A stretch of DNA of 64,000 bases, from contig NZ_LGDD01000001.1 in the NCBI RefSeq assembly GCF_001279695.1, positions 124,001 through 188,000 on the forward strand. Direction: 5' to 3'. Source of the stretch: Streptomyces sp. WM6378. GTDB lineage: Bacteria > Actinomycetota > Actinomycetes > Streptomycetales > Streptomycetaceae. The notes below the pieces were generated by a model. That model did not search any database. It was not told the origin of the DNA and saw only the letters and a program-made list of their open reading frames with translations. This document shows, piece after piece, positions 8,548 through 17,938 of the stretch; the first letter of the stretch is position 1; every line of letters starts with the position of its first letter. The position numbers and the translations under genes are program-made.

Positions 8548-8713
8548 GACGTACACCTCAAGTACGGCCGGGGGGAGCCGACTTGGCCGACGATAGCGCC
8601 CCGGGGGCGCGGCTGCCTCCTGGGTGCCCGCACCCGGGCGGTTGACGCCGGGTGACCGCCCGCCGAAGATCTGACGCACGGGTAACTTGGCGGACGAGCG
8701 GAGTGACGGGCCC

Positions 8714-10369
8714 ATGGCGTACGACGCCGATGTGATCGTGGTCGGGGCAGGGCTCGCGGGCCTGGTGGCCACGGCCGAGCTGGCGGACGCCGGCAAGAAG
8801 GTCATCCTGCTCGACCAGGAGCCCGAGCAGTCGCTCGGCGGCCAGGCCCATTGGTCCTTCGGTGGGCTCTTCCTCGTGGACTCGCCCGAGCAGCGCCGCA
8901 TGCGGATCAAGGACAGCCGGGCCCTCGCGCTCCAGGACTGGTACGGGACCGCGGGCTTCGACCGGGACGAGGACCACTGGCCGCGCAAGTGGGCGGAGGC
9001 CTACGTCGATTTCGCGTCCGGCGAGAAGCGGGCGTGGCTGCACGCCCAGGGAGTCCGGTTCTTCCCCGTGGTGGGCTGGGCCGAACGGGGCGGTTACGAC
9101 GCCAACGGGCATGGCAACTCCGTTCCCCGCTTCCACATCACCTGGGGCACCGGGCCGGGCATCGTGGCCCCGTTCGAGCGGAGGGTGCGGGAGGCCGCCG
9201 CCCGGGGGCTTGTCCAGTTCGGGTTCCGGCACCGCGTGACCGGCCTCGGGCGCACTGCCGGGGCCGTCGACACCGTGACCGGCGAAGTCCTGGAGCCGTC
9301 CGGCGCCGCGCGCGGGACCGCGTCCACCCGGACCGTGACCGGTTCCTTCGAGCTTACGGCGCAGGCGGTCATCGTGACCAGCGGCGGCATCGGAGGCAAC
9401 CACGGCCTCGTGAGGTCACAGTGGCCCCAGCGGCTCGGCACCCCGCCCGAGCACATGCTCTCCGGCGTGCCCGCCCATGTCGACGGCCTCATGCTCGGCA
9501 TCGCGGAGGCGGCCGGCGCACACCACATCAACCGCGACCGGATGTGGCACTACACCGAGGGCATCCAGAACTGGAACCCGATCTGGGCCCGGCACGGCAT
9601 CCGCATCCTGCCCGGCCCCTCCTCGCTCTGGCTGGACGCGCGCGGCAACCGGCTGCCCGTGCCGCTCTTCCCCGGCTTCGACACCCTTGGCACGCTCGAC
9701 CACATCATGAAGACCGGCCACGACTACACGTGGTTCGTGCTCGACCAGAAGATCATCGGCAAGGAGTTCGCGCTGTCGGGCTCCGAGCAGAACCCCGACC
9801 TCACCGGCAAGTCCGTACGCGGTGTCATCGGTCGGGCCCGGGCCGATGTGCCGGGCCCGGTGAAGGCGTTCATGGACCACGGCGCCGACTTCGTCGTGGA
9901 GAGGGACCTGGCCTCGCTGGTGCGCGGCATGAACGCGCTCACCAAGGAACCCCTGATCGACGAGGCCGCGCTGCGCCGCGAGATCGTGGCCCGCGACCGC
10001 GAGATCGCCAACCCGTTCACCAAGGACCTCCAGGTCACCGCCATCCGGGGGGCGCGCAACTACCTCGGCGACAAGCTCATCCGCACCGCGGCCCCGCACC
10101 GCATCCTGGATCCGAAGGCGGGCCCGCTGATCGCGGTCAAGCTGCACATCCTGACCCGCAAGTCGCTCGGCGGCCTGGAGACCGACCTCTCCTCCCGCGT
10201 CCTCACGGCGGGTGGCGAACCCCTGCCGGGCGTGTACGCGGCGGGGGAGGCGGCCGGCTTCGGCGGCGGCGGCGTCCACGGCTACCGCTCCCTGGAGGGC
10301 ACGTTCCTCGGCGGCTGCATCTTCTCGGGCCGAGCGGCGGGCAGGGCGGCGGCGAAGGCGGTGTCCTAG
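8714..10369 (+). CDS. FAD-binding dehydrogenase (flavocytochrome c/KstD-like)
   Basis: A 551-residue flavoprotein. The N-terminal dinucleotide motif VIVVGAGLAGLVATAEL leads, and the C-terminal FAD region (GVYAAGEAAGFGGGGVHGYR, then LEGTFLGGCIFSGR) closes the fold. The length and GGVHGYRSLEGTFLGGC match the actinobacterial FAD-binding dehydrogenase family related to 3-ketosteroid dehydrogenases and fumarate reductase flavoprotein. No steroid-degradation genes are nearby, so the substrate is open. The 3' end overlaps the convergent ASCH gene by 4 bp (shared CTAG). Confidence 0.88.
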   Translation: MAYDADVIVVGAGLAGLVATAELADAGKKVILLDQEPEQSLGGQAHWSFGGLFLVDSPEQRRMRIKDSRALALQDWYGTAGFDRDEDHWPRKWAEAYVDFASGEKRAWLHAQGVRFFPVVGWAERGGYDANGHGNSVPRFHITWGTGPGIVAPFERRVREAAARGLVQFGFRHRVTGLGRTAGAVDTVTGEVLEPSGAARGTASTRTVTGSFELTAQAVIVTSGGIGGNHGLVRSQWPQRLGTPPEHMLSGVPAHVDGLMLGIAEAAGAHHINRDRMWHYTEGIQNWNPIWARHGIRILPGPSSLWLDARGNRLPVPLFPGFDTLGTLDHIMKTGHDYTWFVLDQKIIGKEFALSGSEQNPDLTGKSVRGVIGRARADVPGPVKAFMDHGADFVVERDLASLVRGMNALTKEPLIDEAALRREIVARDREIANPFTKDLQVTAIRGARNYLGDKLIRTAAPHRILDPKAGPLIAVKLHILTRKSLGGLETDLSSRVLTAGGEPLPGVYAAGEAAGFGGGGVHGYRSLEGTFLGGCIFSGRAAGRAAAKAVS

Positions 10370-10806
10370 GACTTACCCGGTGAGGCCACCCGCTCCACCA
10401 GCCGGAACCGGGTGGCGATCACGAGGGTCTCGTCGGTGACCTCGAAGGCCGGGTCGCCAACGGCTTCCAGCATCTCCGGGCTGTGCCAGAACTTCTCGTG
10501 GTTGGCGCGCCACCCGGCGACGGACTCGTCCCCCTCGCCCTCGTCGATCGCGTGCTGGAGGTCGACCTCGGCCAGCGGCAGGACCCGCACGTCGGTCACC
10601 TCGATCACGGCGACCGTCTCGCCCGCCGAGTCGATGACGCGGCTGCGTTCGCCGACGTACGGCAGCGGATCGCCCGCGTGCTCGTAGTCGGCGAGCAGCC
10701 CGGTCGTCGAGGTCTTCGCGCCGCTGAGCACCGCCGAAACCAGCTGGTCACGCAGGGGACCCGGAAAAGCCAACAGAAATTCGGGCAAGGGCTGTTGTTC
10801 GCTCAT
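10366..10806 (-). CDS. ASCH domain-containing protein
   Basis: A 146-residue protein with a single ASCH (PUA-like) fold: LSGAKTSTTGLLADYEHAGDPLP near residue 30, then RSRVIDSAGETVAVIEVTDVRVLPLAEVD. ASCH proteins are predicted RNA-binding or nucleoside-processing proteins; some are N4-acetylcytidine amidohydrolases. The start is ATG at 10806. It stands alone between the convergent FAD dehydrogenase and the divergent TPR-like gene. Confidence 0.85.
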   Translation of the reverse strand: MSEQQPLPEFLLAFPGPLRDQLVSAVLSGAKTSTTGLLADYEHAGDPLPYVGERSRVIDSAGETVAVIEVTDVRVLPLAEVDLQHAIDEGEGDESVAGWRANHEKFWHSPEMLEAVGDPAFEVTDETLVIATRFRLVERVASPGKS

Positions 10807-10995
10807 GGGACCAGCCTATGTCGGTCGCCGTGGGCTCAACTCCCTTGAACAAGGCTCACGTTCGCTGATCAAACAAGGGCCGAACGGCCTTGACGCGGAG
10901 CATTGGGTACCGCTTTGCTGTCGGCGACCATCGCGCACGTGTTCAGCGTTCACATGTGTGCCCGCACGGCATCACCTCACACAGGAAGTACGCGG

Positions 10996-11946
10996 ATGTC
11001 CCCGCCTCCGCCCCCGCTCGGCCGCCCCCGCCGACGGGGCAGCCGGTCGTTCGACCCGGCCCTCGACGACACCGAACTCGCCACGGTCCGGGACCAGTTG
11101 GCGCAGGGCCGGTGGACCAGGGTCCGCTCGCTGCTCGGCGCGACCGGCGACGACTGGGACCGCCGCGGCCACCGGCTCACCGTGCTCGCCGAGCCCGCCA
11201 CCAGCGCCGTCTGGGCCCGCGAATGGCTGCTCGCCGAACCCGACAGCGCGGATGCCGCGGCCCTGTTCGCCTGCGCGAGCGTCCAGCGGTGCCTACGCGG
11301 CAAGGAGTCCGAGGACCGCGCTCGCCAGGCCTGCCTGACCGCGGCCGGGCGCGCCCCCGCCGACCCCACCCCCTGGCTCGCGCTGCTCGCGCTGGCCCGC
11401 GCGTTCGGCACCGAGGACGAGACGGTGCGCGCCTTCGAGGAGGTGCGCACCCGCCACCCCGAACACCACCACGCCCACCACCTGATGGCGGCTCGGCTCG
11501 CGGAACGCCGCCCGGGTGAGGGCCCCGACCCGCTGCACGAGGTGTACGAATTCGCCGTCTCCTCGGCCGCCCGGGCCCCCGCCGACTCCCCGCTCGCCCT
11601 GCTCCCGCTGATCGCCCACGCCGAGCGCTACCGGGTGCTCGCCGCGGCCGGGGGCCGGCCGGGCGACCCCGCCGCGTCCGGGCACTGGACCGGCCGCCGG
11701 GCCGGCCAGGTGATCAGGACCGCGTTCGACTGGTGGCTGGAGTGGGAGCGCGAGGACCACCCCAGGGCCGGCATCGACCTCAACTTCCTTGCCCACGCGA
11801 AGCATTGCGAGGGCCGCACCGCCGAGGCCGCCGCCCTGTTCCACCGCATCGGGCGCCACATCACCCCCGCGCCCTGGTCCTACCCCGACCGCGACCCGTA
11901 CCGGGCCTTCCACGCCGCGCGCAGCGCCGCGCTCGGTTCCGTGTAG
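10996..11946 (+). CDS. TPR-like hypothetical protein
   Basis: A 316-residue soluble protein with alanine/leucine-rich helical hairpins, such as DAAALFACASVQRCLRGK and TPWLALLALARAFGTEDETV, that look like degenerate tetratricopeptide repeats. No catalytic motif or signal peptide is visible. The ATG at 10996 follows AGGAAG. An earlier in-frame ATG at 10903 would add 31 residues of non-conserved type. The C-terminal part (WWLEWEREDHPRAGIDLNFLAHAKHCEGR) resembles conserved Streptomyces hypothetical proteins. The function is unknown. Confidence 0.7.
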   Translation: MSPPPPPLGRPRRRGSRSFDPALDDTELATVRDQLAQGRWTRVRSLLGATGDDWDRRGHRLTVLAEPATSAVWAREWLLAEPDSADAAALFACASVQRCLRGKESEDRARQACLTAAGRAPADPTPWLALLALARAFGTEDETVRAFEEVRTRHPEHHHAHHLMAARLAERRPGEGPDPLHEVYEFAVSSAARAPADSPLALLPLIAHAERYRVLAAAGGRPGDPAASGHWTGRRAGQVIRTAFDWWLEWEREDHPRAGIDLNFLAHAKHCEGRTAEAAALFHRIGRHITPAPWSYPDRDPYRAFHAARSAALGSV

Positions 11947-12020
11947 CTCGCGGCCCCGGCCCGCATCATGGCCCCACCCCCGTCCTGTTCCGAAGGCAGT
12001 ACCGAAAGGGCAGACCCCGC

Positions 12021-13610
12021 ATGCCGAGCCAGACCAGCGAGACCGACATCAGAACGTACAAGGGGCAGGACCGGGCGCTGCGCGCCGACCGCCTCGGCAC
12101 GCCGGGACTGCTGCTCTCGGTCCTCGCGGCGAGCGCGCCCCTGATGGTCGTGGCCGGGGTGATGCCCACCGCGTTCGCCGCGATGGGCGTGGTCGGACAG
12201 CCGCTGCTCTTCCTGATCCTCGGCGCGGTCCTCGCCCTGTTCAGCGTCGGGTACGCCGAGATGAGCCGCCACGTGCACAACGCGGGCGCCTTCTACGCGT
12301 ACATCGCGCGCGGCCTCGGACCGACCGCGGGCGCCGCCGCCTCCTATGTGGCCCTCGCCGCCTACAGCGCGCTCCAGGTCGGCATCTACGGCATGTTCGG
12401 CTTCGAGGTGTCCGGGCTGCTCGACACCTACCTCCACGTGAGCATCGACTGGTGGGTGCCCGCGCTGCTCGCGGTCGCCCTCGTCGGCGCGCTGGCCTGG
12501 CTGAAGATCGACCTCAACGCCAAGGTGCTCGGGGTGCTCCTGGTCCTGGAGGTCGTGATGGTCGTCGCCTTCGACGGCGCGGCCGTGGCGAAACCGGCCG
12601 CCGACGGGCTCTCGCTGCACGCCTTCAACCCGCACAGCCTGAGCGGCGGCAGCGTCGGCATCGCCCTGTGCTTCTGCATCGCCGCGTTCACCGGCTTTGA
12701 GCAGGCCCCGGTGTACGCCGAGGAGACCAGCCGCCCGAACGTCGTCGTCAAGCGCGTCATGTTCCTCGCCGTCGGCTTCGTGGCCCTCTTCTTCGCGTTC
12801 AGCTCCTGGGCGCTCACGCTGGCGACGGGCCCGCGCGACATCGTCGACTCCGCCCAGAAACAGGGCCCCGGGCTGCTGTTCGCGCTGGCCGACAAGAACC
12901 TCGGCTCCACGTTCACCGACGTACTCCACGTCCTGTTCGTGACCGGCATGTTCGCGGCACTGCTCAGCTTCCACAACGTGGTCGCCCGGTACGTGTTCGC
13001 CATGGGCCGCGAGGGGCTGCTGCCCGCCGGCTTCGGCCGCACCAGCAGCGCCAGTGGCGCCCCGGCGGGCGGCTCGCTGCTCCAGACCGTGATCTCGGTC
13101 GTGGTCGTCGCGGCCTTCGCGCTGACCGATCGCTGGCCGGCCGGCGACCCGACCGCCCCCGTCATGCACCTGTTCACCTGGATGGGCAACGTCGGCGCGC
13201 TCGGCGTGATCCTCCTGATGGCCGCGGCCTCGCTCGCCGTGATCGTCTTCTTCGTACGCCGGGGAGCGGCCGGGGCCCAGCTGTGGCGGCTGCTCGCCGC
13301 GGGCGCCGCGGGCATCGCGCTGCTCGGCATCGCCGCGTACACCGTCAAGCAGTTCCACGTGCTGGTCGGCGCGGGGCCGGACGACGCGCTCAACTGGGTG
13401 CTGCCGGGGATCATCGTCCTCGCGCTGGTGGCGGGCCTGGGCTACGGCCTGGTGCTGCGGGCGCGCAGGCCCGAGGTGCACGCCCGGATCGGCCTGGGCA
13501 ACGAGGCCTTCCAGCTGGAGCGGACGGCCGCCGCCGAGCGCGGCACCGGTGTGGTGCCGGGCAGCCGTCGGTCCGGGGAGCGGGAGTCGGGCCGCGCCGC
13601 CGAGCTGTGA
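12021..13610 (+). CDS. APC family amino acid/polyamine permease
   Basis: A 529-residue integral membrane protein with about twelve hydrophobic segments. TM1 carries the APC-type unwound helix (LLSVLAASAPLMVVAGVMPTAFA). A mid-protein FTGFEQAPVYAEETSRP is typical of TM6 and the following loop in this family. A charged 50-residue C-terminal tail follows the last helix. The start is ATG at 12021 after GAAAGGG. It stands alone, 74 bp after the TPR-like gene. The substrate is not predictable. Confidence 0.88.
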   Translation: MPSQTSETDIRTYKGQDRALRADRLGTPGLLLSVLAASAPLMVVAGVMPTAFAAMGVVGQPLLFLILGAVLALFSVGYAEMSRHVHNAGAFYAYIARGLGPTAGAAASYVALAAYSALQVGIYGMFGFEVSGLLDTYLHVSIDWWVPALLAVALVGALAWLKIDLNAKVLGVLLVLEVVMVVAFDGAAVAKPAADGLSLHAFNPHSLSGGSVGIALCFCIAAFTGFEQAPVYAEETSRPNVVVKRVMFLAVGFVALFFAFSSWALTLATGPRDIVDSAQKQGPGLLFALADKNLGSTFTDVLHVLFVTGMFAALLSFHNVVARYVFAMGREGLLPAGFGRTSSASGAPAGGSLLQTVISVVVVAAFALTDRWPAGDPTAPVMHLFTWMGNVGALGVILLMAAASLAVIVFFVRRGAAGAQLWRLLAAGAAGIALLGIAAYTVKQFHVLVGAGPDDALNWVLPGIIVLALVAGLGYGLVLRARRPEVHARIGLGNEAFQLERTAAAERGTGVVPGSRRSGERESGRAAEL

Positions 13611-13693
13611 GCCGGCTCGGGGAATTCTGACGGAACGGTGACGGACGGCCGGGGCCCCTGGCAGGACCGGCCCCAGGGTGTTCGAATCGTCGG

Positions 13694-14425
13694 GTGACAC
13701 CAGAACCAACGCCGCCGCCCACGCGCGGCGCACCCGTCGGGCGCCGGCTCGTGCTCGGCATGCTCGGCCTCGGCGTGGCCGGGGTCGCCTCGGCGCGCTA
13801 CGTCCAGGGCGGCCTTGAGTCGTTCCTGGGCGCGGCCGCCGACAAGGACCCGACCGGGCTCACCAATCTGCTGCCCAACGGCGGCGGCTTCCGCTACTAC
13901 TCGGTCGCCGCCTCCGTGCCGAACCGGAGCGCCACCGACTACCGGCTCACCGTCGACGGCCTGGTCACCAGGCCCGCCACGTACACCCTCGACACACTGC
14001 GGGCGCTGCCGCAGACCCGCCTGGTGCGCGATGTGCAGTGTGTGACCGGGTGGCGGGTTCCCGGCACGCCGTTCGCGGGCGTCCAGCTGTCCCGGCTGCT
14101 CGACGCGGCGGGGGTGCGGCCGGGCGCCGGGGCGGTCCGCTTCACCTGCTTCGACGGCGCGTACAGCGAGAGCCTCACCCTCGAACAGGCGCGCCGCGAC
14201 GACGTGTTGATCGCGCTCAGCATGCAGGACAAACCGGTCAGCCACGCCCACGGCGGCCCGGTCCGCCTGTACGTGGCGCCCATGTACTTCTACAAGTCGG
14301 CGAAATGGCTGTCCGGGATCACCGTGACGGAAAAGGTCGAGCGGGGATTCTGGGAGGAGCGAGGCTATGACACCGACGCCTGGGTCGGCCGGTCCAACGG
14401 ACGCGAAGACACCCCCACCTCCTGA
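13694..14425 (+). CDS. Molybdopterin-dependent oxidoreductase (sulfite-oxidase fold)
   Basis: A 243-residue protein. GTG start, then an N-terminal GRRLVLGMLGLGVAGVASA segment that resembles a Tat signal or anchor. The sulfite-oxidase-fold catalytic domain holds the molybdenum-ligand cysteine in VRDVQCVTGW (about residue 115) and the conserved GGPVRLYVAPMYFYKSAKW (about 193). It lacks the dimerisation domain of true sulfite oxidases, so it is the short YedY/MsrP-like form. The next gene, overlapping by 59 bp, encodes a cytochrome b that could be its electron partner. The in vivo substrate is unknown. Confidence 0.87.
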   Translation: MTPEPTPPPTRGAPVGRRLVLGMLGLGVAGVASARYVQGGLESFLGAAADKDPTGLTNLLPNGGGFRYYSVAASVPNRSATDYRLTVDGLVTRPATYTLDTLRALPQTRLVRDVQCVTGWRVPGTPFAGVQLSRLLDAAGVRPGAGAVRFTCFDGAYSESLTLEQARRDDVLIALSMQDKPVSHAHGGPVRLYVAPMYFYKSAKWLSGITVTEKVERGFWEERGYDTDAWVGRSNGREDTPTS

Positions 14426-15032
14426 ACTCCCGCACAGCGTACGGAGGTTCACGCCAGCGGTGCGATGGGTGCACCGGACCACGGCCGCTCTGATGGGCGC
14501 CTGTGTGGTCACCGCGGCGATCCTCTACGTCCCGCAGTTCGCCGAGGCCGTCGGCCGCCGGGAGCTGGTGGTGCGGGTGCACGAGATCTGCGGGGTGCTG
14601 CTGCCCGCGCCGGTCCTGCTCGGCCTCGCCTCGCGGGCCTTCCGGGCGGACCTCGGTCGCCTCAACCGCTTCCTGCCGTACGACAGGACCTGGCTGCGCA
14701 CCGTGCTGCGCCGGGAGCGGGAGCCGCGCCCGGCCGGGAAGTTCAACGCGGGGCAGAAGGTGTACGCGGGCTGGATCGCGGGGGCCGCCCTGGTGATGCT
14801 GGGCACGGGGCTGCTGATGTGGTTCACGCACCTGGCGCCGATCGAGGTGCGGATCGGATCCACGTTCGTGCACGATTGGCTGTCGCTTGCCGTCGGCATC
14901 GTCGTCATCGGGCATGTGTGGATGGCGATCGGCGACCCGGAGGCACGCCGTGGCATGCGCACCGGGTCGGTCGAGCGGCCGTGGGCGAAACGCGAACACC
15001 CGTTGTGGGAGCCGGAACTAGACGACGAGTGA
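14367..15032 (+). CDS. Cytochrome b/b561-type membrane subunit
   Basis: A 221-residue protein with four to five predicted transmembrane helices. Histidines sit in helix contexts suited to heme b binding: VRWVHRTTAAL, VVRVHEICGVLL, TFVHDWLSL and VIGHVWMAI. This resembles the formate dehydrogenase gamma/cytochrome b561 group. The start ATG at 14367 follows GGGAGGAGCGAGG inside the 3' end of the molybdoprotein gene, so the two are coupled. Likely role: pass electrons between quinol and the molybdenum enzyme. The 3' end overlaps gntP by 15 bp on the other strand. Confidence 0.82.
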   Translation: MTPTPGSAGPTDAKTPPPPELPHSVRRFTPAVRWVHRTTAALMGACVVTAAILYVPQFAEAVGRRELVVRVHEICGVLLPAPVLLGLASRAFRADLGRLNRFLPYDRTWLRTVLRREREPRPAGKFNAGQKVYAGWIAGAALVMLGTGLLMWFTHLAPIEVRIGSTFVHDWLSLAVGIVVIGHVWMAIGDPEARRGMRTGSVERPWAKREHPLWEPELDDE

Positions 15033-16424
15033 AAGGAGCAGCACGAAGCCGAGTGACACGACGGAGATGATCGTCTCCATCACCGACCAGGTCTTGACCG
15101 TCTGGCCGACGTTCATCCCGAAGTACTCCTTGACCAGCCAGAACCCGGCGTCGTTGACGTGGCTGAAGAAGAGCGAACCGGCGCCGACGGCGAGTACGAG
15201 CAGGGCGGCGTGCGCGGTCGACATGTCGGCAGCGAGCGGTGCCACCAGGCCCGCCGCGGAGATCGTCGCCACGGTCGCGGACCCCGTCGCGAGCCGGATC
15301 GCCACCGCGATCAGCCAGGCGAGCAGCAGCGAGGGAATCGCCCAGTCCTTGGAGAAGTCCAGGATCATCCGGCCGACGCCCACGTCGATCAGCGTCTGCT
15401 TGAAGCCGCCGCCCGCGCCCACGATGAGCAGGATGCCCGCGATCGGCGCGAGGGACTTCTCGACGGTCGTCGAGATCCGCTCCTTGGTGAATCCGGCCGC
15501 CCGCCCCAGCGTGAAGATGCCGACCAGGACGGCCGCGAGCAGCGCGATCAGCGGCGAGCCGACGACGTCGGTGACCCGCTGGACGTGGTTCTTCGGGTCG
15601 TCGACCACGATGTCGACCAGCGCCTTGGCCAGCATCAGGACGACCGGCAGAAGCACCGTCGTGATGGTCGCGCCGAAGCTGGGCCGCTTCTCCAGGTCCT
15701 CCGAGGGCCGGGTCGGCACCATCTTGTCCGGGGCCGGGATGTCGACCCAGCGGGCGGCGTACTTGGAGAACAGCGGGCCCGCGATGATCACCGTCGGCAC
15801 GGCGACGACCACGCCGAGCGCCAGCGTCACGCCGAGATTGGCGCCGATCGCGTCGATGGCGACGAGCGGCCCCGGGTGCGGCGGGATCAGGCCGTGCATC
15901 ACGGAGAGACCCGCGAGCGCCGGGATGCCGATCCGCATGAGCGAGTAGTTGCCGCGCTTGGCGACGAGCAGCACGACGGGGATCAGCAGCACGATGCCGA
16001 CCTCGAAGAACAGCGGAAGCCCGATGATCGAGGCGATGGCCACCATCGCCCAGGGCATCGCCCGCCCGCCGGACTTCCCGGCCCTGGCCAGGATGGTGTC
16101 GACGATCTGGTCCGCGCCGCCGGAGTCGGCGAGCAGCTTGCCGAGGATCGCGCCGAGCGCGATCAGCACGCCGACGCCCGCGACCGTGCTGCCGAGGCCG
16201 CCGCTGAAGCTGGCGATGGCCTTGTCGAGCGGGGCGCCCGCGAAGGCGCCGAGCGCCAGCGAGCCGATGGTCAGGGCCAGGAAGGCGTGCAACTTGAACC
16301 TGGTGATGAGCAGGACGATGACGGCGATGCCCGCGAGTACGGCAATGCCCAGCTGGGTGTTGCCGGCCGAGGTGATCGGCTGCGTGGCGTCCGCTGCCAG
16401 GAACTCGACGCTGAGTCTGGTCAC
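15018..16424 (-). CDS. gntP: Gluconate:H+ symporter (GntP family)
   Basis: A 468-residue permease with about 12-14 transmembrane segments. Family landmarks include GSTVAGVGVLIALGAILGKLLADSG-type helices, GLIPPHPGPLVA near residue 178 and LFFSHVNDAGFWLVKEYFG near 420. The GTG start at 16424 is preceded by AAGGA. It lies 12 bp after gntK on the same strand, with a divergent GntR regulator, the standard gluconate utilisation set. It imports D-gluconate for phosphorylation by GntK. Confidence 0.95.
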   Translation of the reverse strand: MTRLSVEFLAADATQPITSAGNTQLGIAVLAGIAVIVLLITRFKLHAFLALTIGSLALGAFAGAPLDKAIASFSGGLGSTVAGVGVLIALGAILGKLLADSGGADQIVDTILARAGKSGGRAMPWAMVAIASIIGLPLFFEVGIVLLIPVVLLVAKRGNYSLMRIGIPALAGLSVMHGLIPPHPGPLVAIDAIGANLGVTLALGVVVAVPTVIIAGPLFSKYAARWVDIPAPDKMVPTRPSEDLEKRPSFGATITTVLLPVVLMLAKALVDIVVDDPKNHVQRVTDVVGSPLIALLAAVLVGIFTLGRAAGFTKERISTTVEKSLAPIAGILLIVGAGGGFKQTLIDVGVGRMILDFSKDWAIPSLLLAWLIAVAIRLATGSATVATISAAGLVAPLAADMSTAHAALLVLAVGAGSLFFSHVNDAGFWLVKEYFGMNVGQTVKTWSVMETIISVVSLGFVLLLSLVV

Positions 16425-16436
16425 GGTGGGGATTCC

Positions 16437-16946
16437 TTAGTCGGTGAGCGGTCGCAGCGCGGCGGCGGCCCGCTCCGCGATGTCCTCGGGGGTGCCGGAC
16501 ACGTCGACGGCGACGCCCGCCTCGTCCGGGCCGAGCGGCTGGAGGGTGGCGAACTGCGAGTCGAGCAGCGCGGCCGGCATGAAGTGCCCCGTGCGCTCGG
16601 CCATCCGCCGCTCGATGAGCGCGCGGTCGCCGGTCAGGTGCAGGAAGACGAGGCCGGGGGCGGCCGCTCGCAGCCGGTCGCGGTAGCGGCGCTTGAGCGC
16701 CGAGCTGGAGACGACGCCGCCGAGCCCGGCCCGGCCGTGCGCCCACGCGCCGATCGCGTCGAGCCAGGGCCGGCGGTCGTCGTCGTCGAGCGGGATGCCC
16801 GCGGACATCTTGGCGACGTTGGCCGCGGGGTGGAAGTCGTCGCCCTCGGCATAGGGGACGCCGAGCCGTGCCGCGACCAGCGGCCCGATGGTCGTCTTGC
16901 CGGTCCCGGCAACGCCCATCACGACGATGGTCAGGGGGGAGTTCAT
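16437..16946 (-). CDS. gntK: Gluconokinase
   Basis: A 169-residue P-loop kinase of normal GntK length. It has Walker A GVAGTGKTT (about residue 11), the gluconate-binding YAEGDDFHPAANVAKMSAG (about 34) and the lid region RTGHFMPAALLDSQFATLQ (about 122). It phosphorylates gluconate to 6-phosphogluconate for the pentose phosphate route. ATG 16946 was chosen because the P-loop follows at the usual distance; upstream in-frame codons lack homology. It is co-transcribed with gntP. Confidence 0.95.
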   Translation of the reverse strand: MNSPLTIVVMGVAGTGKTTIGPLVAARLGVPYAEGDDFHPAANVAKMSAGIPLDDDDRRPWLDAIGAWAHGRAGLGGVVSSSALKRRYRDRLRAAAPGLVFLHLTGDRALIERRMAERTGHFMPAALLDSQFATLQPLGPDEAGVAVDVSGTPEDIAERAAAALRPLTD

Positions 16947-17000
16947 GCGGGTGGTGCCTCGCTGTCTTCGTCGACATCGATGTCCGTCGCGCACACTCAA

Positions 17001-17050
17001 ACCCATTAGGTACGACATATTCAAGAGGTCGTGATTTAAAAGTCATACTT
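17001..17050. promoter_or_regulatory. Divergent gntK/gntR promoter-operator region
   Basis: The intergenic stretch between gntK and gntR is locally AT-rich, unlike its surroundings. An inverted repeat, ACGAC at 17012-17016 and GTCGT at 17028-17032, is followed by TTTAAAAGTCATACTTTTG. This composition fits divergent promoters and the operator of the FadR-type GntR protein. The exact site is a guess. Confidence 0.45.
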
Positions 17051-17106
17051 TTGTGGCCTCGGTGCTGAGGCTCCAGCGCCTCGACGGGGGCCCGTACGCT
17101 TGGCCC

Positions 17107-17808
17107 ATGACGACTCAGGCCCGGGGGCTCCACACGCATGTGCTCGACAGCCTGGGCCTGGCGATCACCGCGGGCGAGTACCCGCCGGGCAGCGTGCTGC
17201 GCACCGACGAGCTGGCCCAGCGCTTCGACGTCTCGCGCACCGTGATCCGCGAAGTGGTCCGCGTCCTCGAATCCATGTACCTGGTCGAGTCCCGGCGCCG
17301 GGTCGGCGTGACCGTGCGGCCGACCGAGCAGTGGAACGTCTACGACCCGCAGGTCATCCGGTGGCGGCTCGCGGGCGCCGACCGGCCGCGCCAGCTGCGC
17401 TCGCTCACGGTGCTGCGCTCCGCCGTGGAGCCGGTCGCCGCCGGGCTCGCCGCCCTCAGGGCCACTCCCGCCCAGTGCGCCGACCTCACCGAGCAGGCCC
17501 TCGGCATGGTCGCCACCTCGCGCGGGCGCCAGCTGGAGGCGTACCTCGTGCACGACGTCGCCTTCCACCGGATCGTGCTCAACGCGTCCGGCAACGAGAT
17601 GTTCGCCCGGCTCGGCGACGTGGTGGCCGAGGTCCTCACGGGCCGCACCCACCACCAGGTGATGTTCCCCGACCCGGACCCGGCGGCCGTCACTTTGCAT
17701 GTGCGGGTGGCCGAGGCGGTCCGTGCACGCGACGCCGCACAGGCCGAGCGGCTGACCCGGGAGATCGCGGTCGGCGCCCTTGAGGAACTGGACGTTCTCG
17801 CTCCATAG
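17107..17808 (+). CDS. gntR: FadR-subfamily GntR regulator of gluconate genes
   Basis: A 233-residue regulator. The winged HTH spans about residues 8-75, with recognition region LAQRFDVSRTVIREVVRVLES. A FCD ligand-binding domain of about 130 residues follows, with helices around HDVAFHRIVLNASGN supplying metal/ligand histidines. It is divergent from gntK-gntP, so it probably represses them and itself, released by gluconate or 6-phosphogluconate. The start is ATG at 17107. Confidence 0.9.
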   Translation: MTTQARGLHTHVLDSLGLAITAGEYPPGSVLRTDELAQRFDVSRTVIREVVRVLESMYLVESRRRVGVTVRPTEQWNVYDPQVIRWRLAGADRPRQLRSLTVLRSAVEPVAAGLAALRATPAQCADLTEQALGMVATSRGRQLEAYLVHDVAFHRIVLNASGNEMFARLGDVVAEVLTGRTHHQVMFPDPDPAAVTLHVRVAEAVRARDAAQAERLTREIAVGALEELDVLAP

Positions 17809-17938
17809 GTACCCTAGGCAACAAAAAACGCTCAGCGGATACCTTTTAGTTACCTCTGAAACACCTCAAATCTGTCTCTACGTGACATTGGACACTGCCA
17901 AACTGTGCCGACAGCCGGGACTATGGGCCGCTGGTCCG

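Noticed and set aside
11880..13733. Long open frame on the minus strand opposite the APC permease
   Set aside because: Its composition (Arg/Gly/Ala/His-rich, no motifs) and exact antisense position to a clear permease mark it as a GC-bias shadow. The same applies to the long antisense frames at 14905-17700, 20663-22234, 21897-24767 and the + strand frame at 34437-36782.
17809..17938. Riboswitch in the permease leader
   Set aside because: The AT-rich leader has no recognisable conserved aptamer motif; I could not support any known class.
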